Positions 27,878-37,440 of a stretch of DNA of 64,000 bases are shown piece after piece. Position numbers and translations under genes: made by a program. The stretch lies in contig NZ_CP019343.1 of NCBI RefSeq assembly GCF_002117105.1, forward strand, positions 3,286,001 to 3,350,000, written 5' to 3'. Position 1 is the stretch's first letter; each line of letters opens with the position of its first letter. The stretch comes from Oceanicoccus sagamiensis. Its GTDB lineage: Bacteria > Pseudomonadota > Gammaproteobacteria > Pseudomonadales > Dasaniaceae. Below the pieces are notes generated by a model, which worked only from the letters and a program-made list of their open reading frames with translations, ran no database searches and had not been told where the DNA came from.

Positions 27878-28714
27878 TTATTGCAGCAAAGCCATTGCCG
27901 CTTCCATATCCTCGGACAAATCCTCAACCTCATGGGAATTCACCTCGTGGGATAGGCCCAATCGATCAAAGGCGCTGATCGCACTCCAGTCCATATGGGT
28001 TAGTGGATGGTCGGTGCCAATATAGCTTTGCAAATTCGCAACCATGACCACATCCGCATAATCCACCGCATCGACCTCGCGGTCAAAGTGCACATGCTCT
28101 TCGGGCACCAGTTTCAGTAAATCCGGGAAGTCCCAGGCTTCGAGAATCTTGCGGCCAATTTCCGGGTAAGCCATTTCGATCAGCTGTTCCAGCATAGGAA
28201 TATCTTTTAGCAGTTTGCGGTTATCTTCAGCGTAGGTCAGTACAGGCAGTACCCCAATTTTATGCACCAGACCGGCCAGAGTGGCCTGATCTGGTTTAAG
28301 GTTGGTGTAGTGGCGAGTTAATACGTGGCTAATCCCTGCAACTTCGGTACTGCGGTTCCAGACATCGCGCATTTTCTCATCAATAATATCCGAGGTGGCC
28401 TGGAACATTTGCTCCATCGCCAGGCCTGTTGCCAGATTGGCGGTGTAATCCACGCCGAGGCGGCCTACCGCCATCTTCAGGTCTTCTATTTCACGGTTGG
28501 CGCGCAATAGCGGGCTATTGGCTACCTTGATAATTCGAGCCGAGAGGGCGGCATCATTGGTGATAACGCCGGATAGCTTTTGAATGTCGATATCCTCATC
28601 CGCCGCTGCCTCCCTGACTTGCAGGGCTACCTCAGGCAGGGTGGGCAAAACCAATTGGTCGGTTTCAATAGCCTTGATAATCTCATCTTTGATCGGGAGG
28701 ATTAGTTCGTTCAT
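27878..28714 (-). CDS. HDOD-domain protein
   Basis: A 278-residue cytoplasmic protein. The HDOD domain, a catalytically dead relative of HD phosphohydrolases found in signalling proteins, spans about residues 20-220. It has LPTLPEVALQVREAAADEDI, ITNDAALSARIIKVANSP, LGVDYTANLATGLAM and ATLAGLVHKIGVLPVL. The ATG at 28714, with AGGA 8 bases before it, is preferred. The frame also starts at 28759, overlapping the end of ygfZ, but those 15 residues are poorly supported. It is downstream of ygfZ on the same strand and probably shares its transcript. HDOD proteins often act in regulation of motility or c-di-GMP pathways; no output domain is present here. Confidence 0.88.
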   Translation of the reverse strand: MNELILPIKDEIIKAIETDQLVLPTLPEVALQVREAAADEDIDIQKLSGVITNDAALSARIIKVANSPLLRANREIEDLKMAVGRLGVDYTANLATGLAMEQMFQATSDIIDEKMRDVWNRSTEVAGISHVLTRHYTNLKPDQATLAGLVHKIGVLPVLTYAEDNRKLLKDIPMLEQLIEMAYPEIGRKILEAWDFPDLLKLVPEEHVHFDREVDAVDYADVVMVANLQSYIGTDHPLTHMDWSAISAFDRLGLSHEVNSHEVEDLSEDMEAAMALLQ

Positions 28715-28755
28715 TCTGGGTCCTGAGTGATTTAGCGGTGGTTTTTGTTCTGCTA

Positions 28756-29763
28756 TCAATTAGTTATAGCATAAGGTAGCGAGAGTACCTCAATAGTTGC
28801 TTTATCTGTGCCAACCACCACAGTTCCCTGATCGACGGCTTTGCTGGTGATCACCGCAAGGGCTTCGCTGTGTTGATCATCGATCGTCACACTATTAACG
28901 ATATTGCCAATGCTTTGTTCGCCCTCTGTGCTGTAAAGGTCGGTGCCCGCTTCCAGTTCGATAGCAGCCACTTTAATTCTGTACATGGGGCGCTTAAGTT
29001 TGCCTTTGTACTCCATGCGCGCAACCACTTCCTGGCCGGTATAGCAGCCTTTGGTAAAGCTAACCGCGCCGGTCAGCTGGTAATTAAGCATTTGCGGAAT
29101 AAAGCTATCCACCGTATTGGCGCTGACCTCACCCAGGCCCCGCTGAATAAGCTGTAATTCCCAGTGCTGTGAGCTTTGCGGTATAAGCTTCTCACTTAAG
29201 AGCGGCCAAAAACTGGCGATATCGGCAGCTTTTACCCAGCATTCGTAAAGCTTGCCGTCCTGATCGATTTGGATAGCCAGATTACCTTGCTGATTAACGC
29301 TTTCACCGGCTTGGCTGGGGCAGCGTTGAAACGCTGCGCTAACCGCAGCTTTAGCCTGTTCCCCATAAAGCCCCAGCGCGATATAGGTGTCGCTAACATT
29401 TTCCTGCTCGGCTTTAGAGAACACAATATACTTGGCAAACACTGCCTGAGTAGAGTCCACGATATCGGCACGCATTCTTAACAGATAGGACTCTGCATCG
29501 GTACGGGCTAATTGAAAGCTGCTGACTATACGGCCCTTGGGAGTGGTGTAAGCACCGGCACAACTCAACTGATCATCTACCTTAGTCACATCACAGGTGG
29601 TTTGACCTTGAAGAAATTTGGCGGTATCCGGCCCTGTGATGGCCAAAAAACCATAATGGCTCAGTGGCGCAATAAAATTATCGGCGGTACCTATATTGCT
29701 GTGTTCAAAAGAAATACTCAGCGCTGCCAATGCCGGGTGGAGAGGGGTGGGATGGTCGTCCAT
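28756..29763 (-). CDS. ygfZ: tRNA-modifying / Fe-S assembly protein YgfZ
   Basis: YgfZ is a folate-binding GcvT-like protein needed for proper function of some Fe-S enzymes such as MiaB. The 335-residue protein has the diagnostic motif KGCYTGQEVVARMEYKGKLKR at about residues 238-258, with the essential Cys, and the upstream ITGPDTAKFLQGQTTCDV block. It is divergent from sdhE across 152 bases, the same neighbourhood as in other gammaproteobacteria, where ygfZ and sdhE (ygfY) lie back to back. The HDOD gene follows on the same strand. Confidence 0.95.
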   Translation of the reverse strand: MDDHPTPLHPALAALSISFEHSNIGTADNFIAPLSHYGFLAITGPDTAKFLQGQTTCDVTKVDDQLSCAGAYTTPKGRIVSSFQLARTDAESYLLRMRADIVDSTQAVFAKYIVFSKAEQENVSDTYIALGLYGEQAKAAVSAAFQRCPSQAGESVNQQGNLAIQIDQDGKLYECWVKAADIASFWPLLSEKLIPQSSQHWELQLIQRGLGEVSANTVDSFIPQMLNYQLTGAVSFTKGCYTGQEVVARMEYKGKLKRPMYRIKVAAIELEAGTDLYSTEGEQSIGNIVNSVTIDDQHSEALAVITSKAVDQGTVVVGTDKATIEVLSLPYAITN

Positions 29764-29873
29764 TGTCGCTTGATTACCTAAGATGGGAATATGGGAGCCT
29801 ATAGTATGTGTTTGCTTGGCGGCTGTCAGCTATTGGCAGGCAGTTTCGCGTATCGGCGGCGCATTAATCTCGC

Positions 29874-29879
29874 TATAAT
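29874..29879 (+). promoter_or_regulatory. Possible -10 box for sdhE
   Basis: A perfect TATAAT stands 36 bases before the sdhE ATG in the divergent ygfZ/sdhE gap. No matching -35 box was found at normal spacing, so the call is tentative. Confidence 0.35.
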
Positions 29880-29915
29880 ACCCGCTTCAAAATAAACTCT
29901 GGAAGCTTTGCCTTA

Positions 29916-30176
29916 ATGATTTCTGATAGTGACTACAACCGCCTGCTATGGGCTAGCCGTCGAGGGATGTTAGAACTCGATTTAATTATGGTGCCTTTTG
30001 TGGAGAACTGTTTTAAATCATTGGATGAATTAAACCAGCAGCGTTTTATCAATCTGCTGGAGAGTGAAGACAATGACCTGTTTGCCTGGTTTTTAGGCCG
30101 CGGTTTACCTGAGGATCCTGAGCTGGCGGCGATAGTGCAACAGATCATTGATTATTCCCGTTCAAAAGCCCAGTAG
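29916..30176 (+). CDS. sdhE: FAD assembly factor SdhE
   Basis: SdhE helps attach FAD covalently to flavoproteins such as succinate dehydrogenase. The 86-residue acidic helical protein carries the functional motif RRGMLELDLIMVPF (the conserved RGxxE) at residues 15-28, and NLLESEDNDLFAWFLGR in the middle, both characteristic. It is followed 34 bases later by ygfX, its usual partner (the pair is also described as cptBA). A succinate dehydrogenase operon is not in the window. Confidence 0.95.
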   Translation: MISDSDYNRLLWASRRGMLELDLIMVPFVENCFKSLDELNQQRFINLLESEDNDLFAWFLGRGLPEDPELAAIVQQIIDYSRSKAQ

Positions 30177-30210
30177 TTAACCTGTTCCAATAGCGGCAAA
30201 GGATGGCCCT

Positions 30211-30654
30211 ATGAAAACTCCAGTCTTAAGTCTAGCAATAGTGCCCTCTAAATACGTCGCCAGCTATCTGATTAGCCTGCATGCTTTGATAGTTCTCTCC
30301 CTGTGTTATTTGGCGTTGCCCACCTTGGCGATTAGCTTGCTGGTGATGGTCATTATTAGTCATGGTGTTTATTGTCTTTGGCGCTTTTGCTATGCCGGCC
30401 ACAAGGCTTGGGTGGATAGCATTCAGTACAGTCAGCAGGCTTGGTTGCTCTATCGAGCAGGCTATTCAGAGTGGGTAGATTTGCGCTCGGCCACCGTATG
30501 GCGTTGGCTGATAGTGCTAAATTTTCGTTCAGAAACGGGTCGCTGTTGTCCTGTCGTACTGCTGCCGGATAGCAGTAGTCCAGAGCTGCTGCGGCAGTTG
30601 CGGGTGCTGCTTAAACATAAGCCCGTGTATAAGACCGGGGGCATTAATCCTTGA
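30211..30654 (+). CDS. ygfX: YgfX-family membrane protein
   Basis: A 147-residue protein with two membrane helices near the N terminus (about residues 18-55) and a C-terminal soluble part rich in Trp, Arg and Leu (SGYSEWVDL-like and [19 protein letters not shown]). Position directly after sdhE and overall form match YgfX/CptA, reported as a cytoskeleton-targeting toxin in E. coli, though other work sees the pair as not a true toxin-antitoxin system. The end overlaps the end of the convergent nadB gene by 11 bases. Confidence 0.78.
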   Translation: MKTPVLSLAIVPSKYVASYLISLHALIVLSLCYLALPTLAISLLVMVIISHGVYCLWRFCYAGHKAWVDSIQYSQQAWLLYRAGYSEWVDLRSATVWRWLIVLNFRSETGRCCPVVLLPDSSSPELLRQLRVLLKHKPVYKTGGINP

Positions 30655-32224
30655 TTGCCGGGTCCAGAATAGTGTCGATAGCTTTACTATCGGTTTCCGG
30701 ATAGTCCAGCGTGTAGTGCAGTCCGCGGCTTTCTTTGCGGGAAATGGCTGAGCGGATAATTAATTCCGCCACCATGGCCAGATTGCGCAACTCGATCAAG
30801 TCGTTAGAAACTTTGTAATTACGGTAATACTCGTTAATTTCTTTTTGCAGTAATTTGGCTCTGCGCAGGGCTCGTTGCAAGCGCTTATCGGTACGCACAA
30901 TACCCACATAGTCCCACATAAACCGGCGTACTTCGTCCCAGTTGTGGGAGATCACTACATCCTCATCGGAGTTGGTCACCTGTGATTCATCCCACACTGC
31001 AGCGGTAGTAGGTTCTGGTGCGGACGCATGCTGTGCCGCAATATCGGCAGCGGCGGATTGACCATAGACCATACATTCCAGCAGAGAATTACTGGCCATA
31101 CGGTTAGCGCCATGCAAGCCGGTAAAGGAGGTTTCGCCAATAGCATAGAGATTGGCGACATCGGTACGGCCGCGGCTATCGACCATTACACCACCGCAGG
31201 TGTAGTGGGCAGCAGGAACGACCGGGATGGGGTCACGGGTGATATCAATGCCTAGCTCCAGACAGCGGGCTTTTACTGTGGGGAAGTGATGCAGCAAAAA
31301 CTCCGGTGACTTATGGCTGATATCCAGATAGACACAATCGCTGCCCAAACGCTTCATCTCATGGTCAATTGCTCTGGCCACAATATCTCTGGGGGCTAAT
31401 TCACCGCGCTTATCAAAGCGTTCCATAAACCGTTCGCCATTAGGCAATAGCAACCTGCCACCTTCGCCACGAATTGCTTCGGTGATTAAAAATGACTTGG
31501 CCTGAGAGTGATAGAGGCAGGTGGGGTGAAACTGGTTAAATTCCATATTAGCGACTCGGCAACCGGCCCGCCAGGCCATAGCAATACCGTCGCCGCTGGC
31601 GCCATCGGGGTTGCTGGTATAGAGGTAGGCCTTGCTGGCACCACCGGTAGCCAGTGCCACAAATTTAGCCTGGAATACGTCAACATGGTCAGTATTGCGG
31701 TTGAGTACATAGGCGCCCTGGCAGCGCTCATTATCCATAATCAGGTTAATGGCGACTCGCTGGTTATAAATATGCACATTCGGGGCTTCAAGGGCCCGTT
31801 GGCTAAGGGTTTCAGAGACAGCCCGGCCAGTGGCATCGGCGGCGTGGATAATACGCCGCTGGCTATGGCCGCCTTCTTTGGTCAGGTGGAATGACTGCTG
31901 CTCATCGGTATTGCGGCTAAATTGCACACCCTGGTCTACCAGCCATTGTATGGTGTTACGGCTGTTTTCAACGGTGAATTTCACGGCATCGCTATGGCAG
32001 AGGTTGGCACCGGCAGCGATGGTGTCATCGACATGGGAGTCCACACTATCCTGATTATCTAATACGGCTGCAATACCACCCTGAGCATAGAAGGTTGAGC
32101 CCTCATTGAGCTCACTTTTGCAGATAACGGCAACTTGTAAGTGCTTAGGAAGCTGCAAAGCCATGGTTAAACCGGCGGCGCCGCTGCCGATAATCAGCAC
32201 ATCGTGTTGAAAGTGTTTGTTCAT
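30644..32224 (-). CDS. nadB: L-aspartate oxidase
   Basis: NadB oxidises L-aspartate to iminoaspartate with FAD, the first step of de novo NAD synthesis. The 526-residue protein opens with the FAD-binding motif [18 protein letters not shown]. It carries [22 protein letters not shown], the active-site region [18 protein letters not shown] and [17 protein letters not shown], and the second FAD motif [20 protein letters not shown]. The family length is about 530. It is transcribed alone leftwards. On its 5' side lies a short tandem repeat (32226-32278), and a possible minus-strand -10 TATACT sits at 32309-32314. Confidence 0.96.
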   Translation of the reverse strand: MNKHFQHDVLIIGSGAAGLTMALQLPKHLQVAVICKSELNEGSTFYAQGGIAAVLDNQDSVDSHVDDTIAAGANLCHSDAVKFTVENSRNTIQWLVDQGVQFSRNTDEQQSFHLTKEGGHSQRRIIHAADATGRAVSETLSQRALEAPNVHIYNQRVAINLIMDNERCQGAYVLNRNTDHVDVFQAKFVALATGGASKAYLYTSNPDGASGDGIAMAWRAGCRVANMEFNQFHPTCLYHSQAKSFLITEAIRGEGGRLLLPNGERFMERFDKRGELAPRDIVARAIDHEMKRLGSDCVYLDISHKSPEFLLHHFPTVKARCLELGIDITRDPIPVVPAAHYTCGGVMVDSRGRTDVANLYAIGETSFTGLHGANRMASNSLLECMVYGQSAAADIAAQHASAPEPTTAAVWDESQVTNSDEDVVISHNWDEVRRFMWDYVGIVRTDKRLQRALRRAKLLQKEINEYYRNYKVSNDLIELRNLAMVAELIIRSAISRKESRGLHYTLDYPETDSKAIDTILDPAIKD

Positions 32225-32225
32225 A

Positions 32226-32278
32226 GTGGCTTAAGGGTTGATTATAAGGTGGCTTAAGGGTTGATTAAGGGTTGACTA
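32226..32278. repeat. Short tandem repeat in the nadB leader
   Basis: GTGGCTTAAGGGTTGATTA occurs at 32226-32244 and again at 32249-32267 (23-base period), followed by a partial third copy AAGGGTTGACTA ending at 32278. It lies directly upstream of the nadB start. The remaining gap to 32596 has no gene I can support. Confidence 0.8.
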
Positions 32279-32463
32279 AATATTGAGCGCAGCTGCTAAA
32301 AAGCGGGTAGTATAAACCCCCATAGCCAGTTTGTGGCAAGCAGAAGATATTTTTTTGAAGATTATCGGGTACTTAGCTGAACTAATTGCCCATCTGGCAC
32401 TCATAGATCCCAACAAGACAGAACCGATGACAGTACAATCAAAACAACAAGCGCTTCAGCATC

Positions 32464-32492
32464 GAACGGTGCTACTACAAGCGATGGTCTAT
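32464..32492 (+). promoter_or_regulatory. Tentative sigma-E-type promoter for rpoE
   Basis: GAACGG (32464-32469) and GTCTAT (32487-32492), 17 bases apart, loosely match the GAACTT / TCTAA pattern used by RpoE/AlgU, which normally activates its own operon. GAACTA at about 32374 is another weak candidate. Neither is a good match. Confidence 0.25.
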
Positions 32493-32596
32493 CTTATATG
32501 GGACTACCTAACAGACAATATGAGCAGAAAACGCCGGTTGCCAATAATGGGATTGACAACGCTAAGCCACAACCCCGCAGGCTATCGGAGGGGTTA

Positions 32597-33220
32597 ATGG
32601 CAACGTCACAGCAATCAGACCAGCAGTTGGTCGAGCGTGTGCAAAAGGGCGATAACCGCGCTTTTGACTTATTGGTGCTGAAATATCAGCACAAAATCTT
32701 TGGCCTTATCTCGCGCTATATTCGCGATCATGATGAGATCAAAGATGTGGCTCAGGAGGCTTTTATCAAAGCCTTCAGGGCTCTGCCCAAATTTCGAGGT
32801 GATAGTGCTTTTTATACCTGGCTTTATCGCATCGCTATTAATACGGCAAAAAATTATCTGGTCGCCAGGAATCGTCGGCCACCGGCTACTGATGTCGATG
32901 TAGAAGATGCTGAATATTACGAGTCGGCTTCATCGCTGCGGGATATTGAAAACCCGGAAAATGCGCTCTACGGTGAAGAGCTAAAGGCCGTCGTAGAGAA
33001 GGCGATGAAAGCGTTGCCTGAAGACTTGAGAGCCGCGGTAACTTTGCGTGAATTTGAGGGTCTGAGTTATGAAGATATTGCTGATGTGATGGAGTGCCCG
33101 GTGGGTACGGTGCGTTCCAGAATCTTCCGTGCCCGGGAAGCCATCGACAAGCAAGTACAAAGCCAGATTTTTGGTGGTGATGAAGCCGCCGCCGAGCGTT
33201 TGTCGCTAGTGAAAACTTAA
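32597..33220 (+). CDS. rpoE: RNA polymerase sigma factor RpoE/AlgU
   Basis: An ECF sigma factor that directs RNA polymerase to envelope-stress promoters. The 207-residue protein has region 2 (DLLVLKYQHKIFGLISRYIR, DVAQEAFIKAFRALPKFRGD, FYTWLYRIAINTAKNYL) and region 4 (LPEDLRAAVTLREFEGLSYE, DIADVMECPVGTVRSRIFRA). It is nearly identical in form to AlgU of Pseudomonas. The ATG at 32597 follows a strong GGAGGGG site at 32587. The frame extends upstream to 32498, but that part lacks sigma-factor character. It heads the rpoE-rseA-rseB-rseC operon and is presumably held inactive by RseA. Confidence 0.97.
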   Translation: MATSQQSDQQLVERVQKGDNRAFDLLVLKYQHKIFGLISRYIRDHDEIKDVAQEAFIKAFRALPKFRGDSAFYTWLYRIAINTAKNYLVARNRRPPATDVDVEDAEYYESASSLRDIENPENALYGEELKAVVEKAMKALPEDLRAAVTLREFEGLSYEDIADVMECPVGTVRSRIFRAREAIDKQVQSQIFGGDEAAAERLSLVKT

Positions 33221-33289
33221 TTGACAGGGCAGTATTTCAACCCTGTAAACATTGATTAAACCGCTATAGAAAAGATTGAGGAATGTTAA

Positions 33290-33937
33290 ATGAGTGAGCA
33301 TCTACGAGAATCAGTATCCGCATTAATGGATGGGGAGGCTGATGAGCTGGAGTTGCGCAGACTACTGGCTGCTGAAAATGCTGATACGGTTAACCGTTCC
33401 TGGTCAAACTACCATTTAGTCCGAGATAGTTTACACAGTACCGAGCAAAGCTCTGAATTTCGCCATCTGGATATTTCCCAACAAGTGAGCATGGCGATTG
33501 CCGAAGAGAGTGCTGCTGCAGGCGCAGCCACAGATACCGTAGAAAAACCAGCTCGCTGGTGGCAGCCGGCAGCGGGTTTTGCCGTCGCCGCTTCAGTTGC
33601 CGTAGTCGTTGTCTTTGGTGTACAAACTGTTGATCAATCCAGCCAGGGTTTAAACAGCAGCCCTGCGGTTGCCACGACTGTTAGCAGTTCTCAGGCTGCT
33701 GTGGCCAGCCGGGTTTACCCAGTGCAAGCTGCCAGCATGCAGGCTTCATCGACCGGTACCGTAAGCTTATCCTCAGGCGAACTACCCGGTGATAACGCGG
33801 CCACTAAAGCGGCGGCTGATATAGAAGCGCAAAAGCGTTTGGAAAAGTATATTCTGCGCCATACTGAACGTGCCGCATTAAATAATGGCCAGGGTGTGAT
33901 TTCGTTTGCCCGTGTGCCCAGTTTTGAAGAGCAGTAA
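33290..33937 (+). CDS. rseA: Anti-sigma factor RseA/MucA
   Basis: RseA is an inner-membrane protein that binds RpoE until regulated proteolysis frees it. The 215-residue protein has an N-terminal sigma-binding domain (ESVSALMDGEADELELRRLL, WSNYHLVRDSL), a single membrane helix at about 93-111 (AAGFAVAASVAVVVVFGV) and a periplasmic part rich in Ser, Ala and Val where RseB should bind. It lies 69 bases after rpoE. The small C-terminal residues are compatible with a DegS-type cleavage site, which is inference. Confidence 0.94.
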   Translation: MSEHLRESVSALMDGEADELELRRLLAAENADTVNRSWSNYHLVRDSLHSTEQSSEFRHLDISQQVSMAIAEESAAAGAATDTVEKPARWWQPAAGFAVAASVAVVVVFGVQTVDQSSQGLNSSPAVATTVSSSQAAVASRVYPVQAASMQASSTGTVSLSSGELPGDNAATKAAADIEAQKRLEKYILRHTERAALNNGQGVISFARVPSFEEQ

Positions 33938-33989
33938 GCGGTCGGCAAACTAATTTGTTGATGTTGGTTTTTTTACAGGATTAACCGTT

Positions 33990-34955
33990 TTGTCTTTATT
34001 CTCCCTGCTAACGATATTACTGCTGCTGATATCCCCGGCTTTAAGTCTGGCTGCCGAATCTGATCCGCGCTTATTGCTGGATAAAATGTCCCATAGTTTT
34101 ATGGAGCGCAATTATCAGGGCACCTTCAGTTTTCAGCGCGGAGACTCCATCGAATCACTGCGTATTGCCCATGCTGTTATAGACGGCAAAGAATATGAGC
34201 GACTGGAGTATATGGATGGTGACAAGCGAGAAATTATTCGCCGTGGTCACAAACTGGACTGTATTCACCCCGGTCATCAATTAGTTCGTTTTTACCAGCA
34301 CCAACAAAACCTTAAAACCACCACGCAAAACGCTAGCCTCGATGACTACTACACGTTTACCGTAACGGGCATGGATAGAGTGGCAGGCCGTGCCACTATT
34401 AATCTTACGATTAGCCCAAAGGATACCCATCGCTTTGGCTATCGCCTCTCTCTGGATAAAGCCTCTGGTCTGTTGCTGCGCTCGGAGTTGATTGGCCCCA
34501 AGGATAAAGTGTTGGAGCGTTTTCAGTACGTAGAAATTCATCTGAATGCCAAGCTGACCAAGCAAGACTTTGCTGGTGCACAGGAGGCCTATCACCCCGA
34601 CCACGCAGCGCCGGTTGCCGCTCGGAAAGCGATGGCAGCGGGTGATCAGCATTGGAAAGTGCAGTGGCTACCCGGTGGTTTTACCTCAACCGTGGCCAAC
34701 CAGAACTTTGTTACTGAAGACGATATGGCCACCTTTACCGACGGTATGACCGTATTTTCAGTCTTTCTGGAGCGTGAGTCGGGCAACAAAACCCCCTCAC
34801 AACATATCGAAGGCCATGCCCAGAAGGGCGCTACCACGGCTTATTCCAGGGCTATTGACCTTTCGGGTAGCCCCCACCGGGTTACCGTCGTGGGTGAGAT
34901 CCCCGCCAAAACCGCGCAGCAGATTGCGCGATCCATCGCTTTAGTAAAACCTTAG
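33990..34955 (+). CDS. rseB: Sigma-E regulatory protein RseB/MucB
   Basis: A periplasmic protein that binds RseA and senses mislocalised envelope components. The 321-residue product starts with a signal peptide (SLLTILLLLISPALSLAAES, cut near residue 22). It continues with the lipoprotein-like N-terminal domain (NYQGTFSFQRGDSIESLRIA) and the C-terminal domain (WLPGGFT, MTVFSVFLE, VTVVGEIPAKTAQQIARSI). The start is a TTG at 33990, with ACAGGA 9 bases upstream; no ATG suits the signal peptide better. It lies between rseA and rseC in the canonical order. Confidence 0.94.
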   Translation: MSLFSLLTILLLLISPALSLAAESDPRLLLDKMSHSFMERNYQGTFSFQRGDSIESLRIAHAVIDGKEYERLEYMDGDKREIIRRGHKLDCIHPGHQLVRFYQHQQNLKTTTQNASLDDYYTFTVTGMDRVAGRATINLTISPKDTHRFGYRLSLDKASGLLLRSELIGPKDKVLERFQYVEIHLNAKLTKQDFAGAQEAYHPDHAAPVAARKAMAAGDQHWKVQWLPGGFTSTVANQNFVTEDDMATFTDGMTVFSVFLERESGNKTPSQHIEGHAQKGATTAYSRAIDLSGSPHRVTVVGEIPAKTAQQIARSIALVKP

Positions 34956-34992
34956 CTAATAAAACACCGCTAGATCGGTTAAGATTAGCCCC

Positions 34993-35475
34993 ATGATTAA
35001 AGAGACCGGCCGCGTTGTCGCCATTGAAACGGATTGCTTATGGGTTGAAACCATAAGGCAGAGCACCTGCAATAGCTGCAGTGCGCAAAAGGGCTGTGGT
35101 CACGGTATTCTCAATAAGGCCACTGCTGGCCGCCTCAACCATATGCGAGTCTTACTGCGAGATCAGCCCGCCAGCGATTTTGCCGTGGATGATGAAGTGG
35201 ATATCAGTATTCCAGAACAGGTTTTGGTGACTGGCGCTCTACTGGTTTACCTGCTGCCCCTGATCAGCTTATTAGCGGGTACCTTGCTGGTTTCTGCGTT
35301 CTGGCAGGGCGATCTTGCCGCGTTTTTGGGGGCTGTGCTTGGCTTTATCGCGGGTTTGGCAGGGGTCAAATACCATGCTTCGATCAACCGCAACAATATG
35401 GATTTACAGCCCATTGTCTTGCCCAAAAAACCTAATCCCGCTATTGCCCCGGTTAACTTTGTCGAACCGGCCTAA
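34993..35475 (+). CDS. rseC: RseC/MucC family membrane protein
   Basis: A 160-residue inner-membrane protein of the RseC family, linked to sigma-E control and to reduction of SoxR. The N-terminal part has a cysteine cluster (Cys26, Cys29 and Cys35 in STCNSCSAQKGCGHGIL), which may hold a metal or cluster. Two membrane helices follow (about 78-100 and 104-125). It is the last gene of the sigma-E operon here. In Pseudomonas a mucD protease gene follows; in this window lepA comes next after 117 bases. Confidence 0.93.
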   Translation: MIKETGRVVAIETDCLWVETIRQSTCNSCSAQKGCGHGILNKATAGRLNHMRVLLRDQPASDFAVDDEVDISIPEQVLVTGALLVYLLPLISLLAGTLLVSAFWQGDLAAFLGAVLGFIAGLAGVKYHASINRNNMDLQPIVLPKKPNPAIAPVNFVEPA

Positions 35476-35592
35476 ATTGCGCTTTACCCCACTTATTTAC
35501 TGGCCTTAGATCGCCTCTCCCCATAGCGCCGAAAGGGGCTTTGCTGTAAAATCGCGCGCTTGCCTATTCTTGTCCCAGCGGTGTATTAGTTA

Positions 35593-37392
35593 GTGAGTGA
35601 TTTAGACTTAATTCGTAATTTTTCCATTATTGCCCATATCGACCATGGTAAATCGACCCTTGCCGATCGCTTTATCCAGATTTGCGGCGGCTTAAGCGCC
35701 CGTGAAATGGATGAGCAGGTGCTCGATTCTATGGATATTGAGCGTGAGCGCGGTATTACTATCAAAGCCCAGAGCGTCACGCTTAACTACAGTGCTCAGG
35801 ACGGTAAAACCTACCAGTTCAACTTTATCGATACCCCGGGGCATGTTGATTTCTCCTACGAGGTGTCACGTTCACTGGCCGCTTGTGAAGGTGCCTTGTT
35901 AGTGGTTGATGCTGCACAGGGGGTTGAAGCCCAGTCAGTTGCCAACTGTTATACGGCGATAGAGCAGGGGCTTGAAGTGTTGCCGGTGCTGAACAAAATG
36001 GACCTGCCACAGGCAGAGCCAGAGAATGTTAAAAAAGAGATTGAAGAAATTATCGGTCTTGATGCCACGGATGCCATACCCGTTAGTGCCAAATCCGGCA
36101 TGGGCCTGGAAGAGCTGCTGGAACAGTTAGTGGAATTAATTCCACCGCCAGAGGGCAATGTGGATGGCGATTTGCAGGCGTTGATTATCGATTCCTGGTT
36201 TGATAACTATCTGGGTGTGGTCTCTCTGGTTCGGGTTAAACATGGTGAGCTCAATAAGGGCGATAAAATCATTATGAAATCCCAGGGCAAACAACATATT
36301 GTTGATAGCGTGGGTATCTTTACGCCAAAACGTAAAGAAACCGGTTGCCTGAAAGCGGGCGAAGTTGGCTTTGTGGTTGCAGGTATTAAAGATATTCACG
36401 GTGCGCCTGTCGGTGACACCATTACCCATGCCAAAACCCCGGAAGTCGAACAGCTACCCGGTTTCCAAACTATAAAGCCGCAGGTCTATGCGGGGATGTT
36501 CACGGTATCCTCAGACGATTATGAAGATTTCCGCGATGCTCTAGCCAAGTTGACTCTTAATGATGCCTCATTGTTTTACGAACCTGAAAGCTCCGATGCG
36601 TTGGGCTTTGGTTTCCGTATTGGCTTCCTGGGTATGTTGCATATGGAGATTATTCAGGAGCGCTTAGAGCGTGAATATAATCTGGACCTGATTACCACCG
36701 CCCCCACCGTTATCTATGAAGTTGAAAAAAATAACGGCGATATAGTGATGGTTGATAACCCATCGGCACTGCCGGATATTGGGGTGATTAATGAAATCCG
36801 CGAACCTATTGCTGACGTCAATATACTGGTGCCGCAGGATTATCTCGGCAATGTTATCTCCCTCTGTGTTGAAAAGCGTGGCGTGCAAAAAGATATGCAG
36901 TTTCTCGGTCATCAGGTTTCATTAAGCTATGAAATACCCATGAATGAAGTGGTGATGGATTTCTTTGATCGACTAAAGTCAGTGAGTCGTGGCTATGCGT
37001 CGTTGGATTACAGCTTTGATCGTTTTCAAGTGGCCAATCTGGTGCGTCTGGATGTATTAATTAATGGCGATAGGGTTGATGCCCTCGCTATGATTGTGCA
37101 CCGTGATCATGCCCAGTCGAAGGGGCGTGGCCTGACTGAAAAAATGAAAGAACTGATTCACCGGCAAATGTTTGATGTGGCTATACAGGCTGCTATTGGT
37201 GGTCAGGTAGTTGCCCGGCAAACGGTAAAAGCCTTGCGTAAAAATGTTACCGCCAAATGTTATGGGGGTGATGTCTCCCGTAAACGTAAACTGTTAGAGA
37301 AGCAAAAAGCCGGTAAAAAGCGTATGAAGCAAGTGGGCAGTGTTGAAATTCCACAGAGCGCCTTTTTAGCCGTACTAAAAATGGATAGTTGA
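35593..37392 (+). CDS. lepA: Elongation factor 4 (LepA)
   Basis: LepA is a ribosome-associated GTPase that acts on elongating or initiating ribosomes. The 599-residue protein has the G1 motif [14 protein letters not shown], switch [11 protein letters not shown]3 [13 protein letters not shown]4 NKMDLP, and the unique C-terminal domain ending in [20 protein letters not shown]. The GTG at 35593 is the start, giving the standard length. A TAAAAT at about 35546 may be the -10 of its own promoter. It leads into lepB 48 bases later, as in most proteobacteria. Confidence 0.98.
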   Translation: MSDLDLIRNFSIIAHIDHGKSTLADRFIQICGGLSAREMDEQVLDSMDIERERGITIKAQSVTLNYSAQDGKTYQFNFIDTPGHVDFSYEVSRSLAACEGALLVVDAAQGVEAQSVANCYTAIEQGLEVLPVLNKMDLPQAEPENVKKEIEEIIGLDATDAIPVSAKSGMGLEELLEQLVELIPPPEGNVDGDLQALIIDSWFDNYLGVVSLVRVKHGELNKGDKIIMKSQGKQHIVDSVGIFTPKRKETGCLKAGEVGFVVAGIKDIHGAPVGDTITHAKTPEVEQLPGFQTIKPQVYAGMFTVSSDDYEDFRDALAKLTLNDASLFYEPESSDALGFGFRIGFLGMLHMEIIQERLEREYNLDLITTAPTVIYEVEKNNGDIVMVDNPSALPDIGVINEIREPIADVNILVPQDYLGNVISLCVEKRGVQKDMQFLGHQVSLSYEIPMNEVVMDFFDRLKSVSRGYASLDYSFDRFQVANLVRLDVLINGDRVDALAMIVHRDHAQSKGRGLTEKMKELIHRQMFDVAIQAAIGGQVVARQTVKALRKNVTAKCYGGDVSRKRKLLEKQKAGKKRMKQVGSVEIPQSAFLAVLKMDS

Positions 37393-37440
37393 TCCTGTAG
37401 CCCAATATAAACAATAAAAGAGTATTAAACGGAATTCCTT

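Noticed and set aside
30211-30654. Second toxin-antitoxin system (sdhE-ygfX as cptBA)
   Set aside because: SdhE has a well-supported role as flavin assembly factor; the toxin claim for YgfX is disputed, so I list the genes by family only.
32331-32597. An 88-residue open frame just before rpoE
   Set aside because: Composition is unlike the neighbours and it lacks a ribosome site; the region more likely holds the rpoE promoter and leader.
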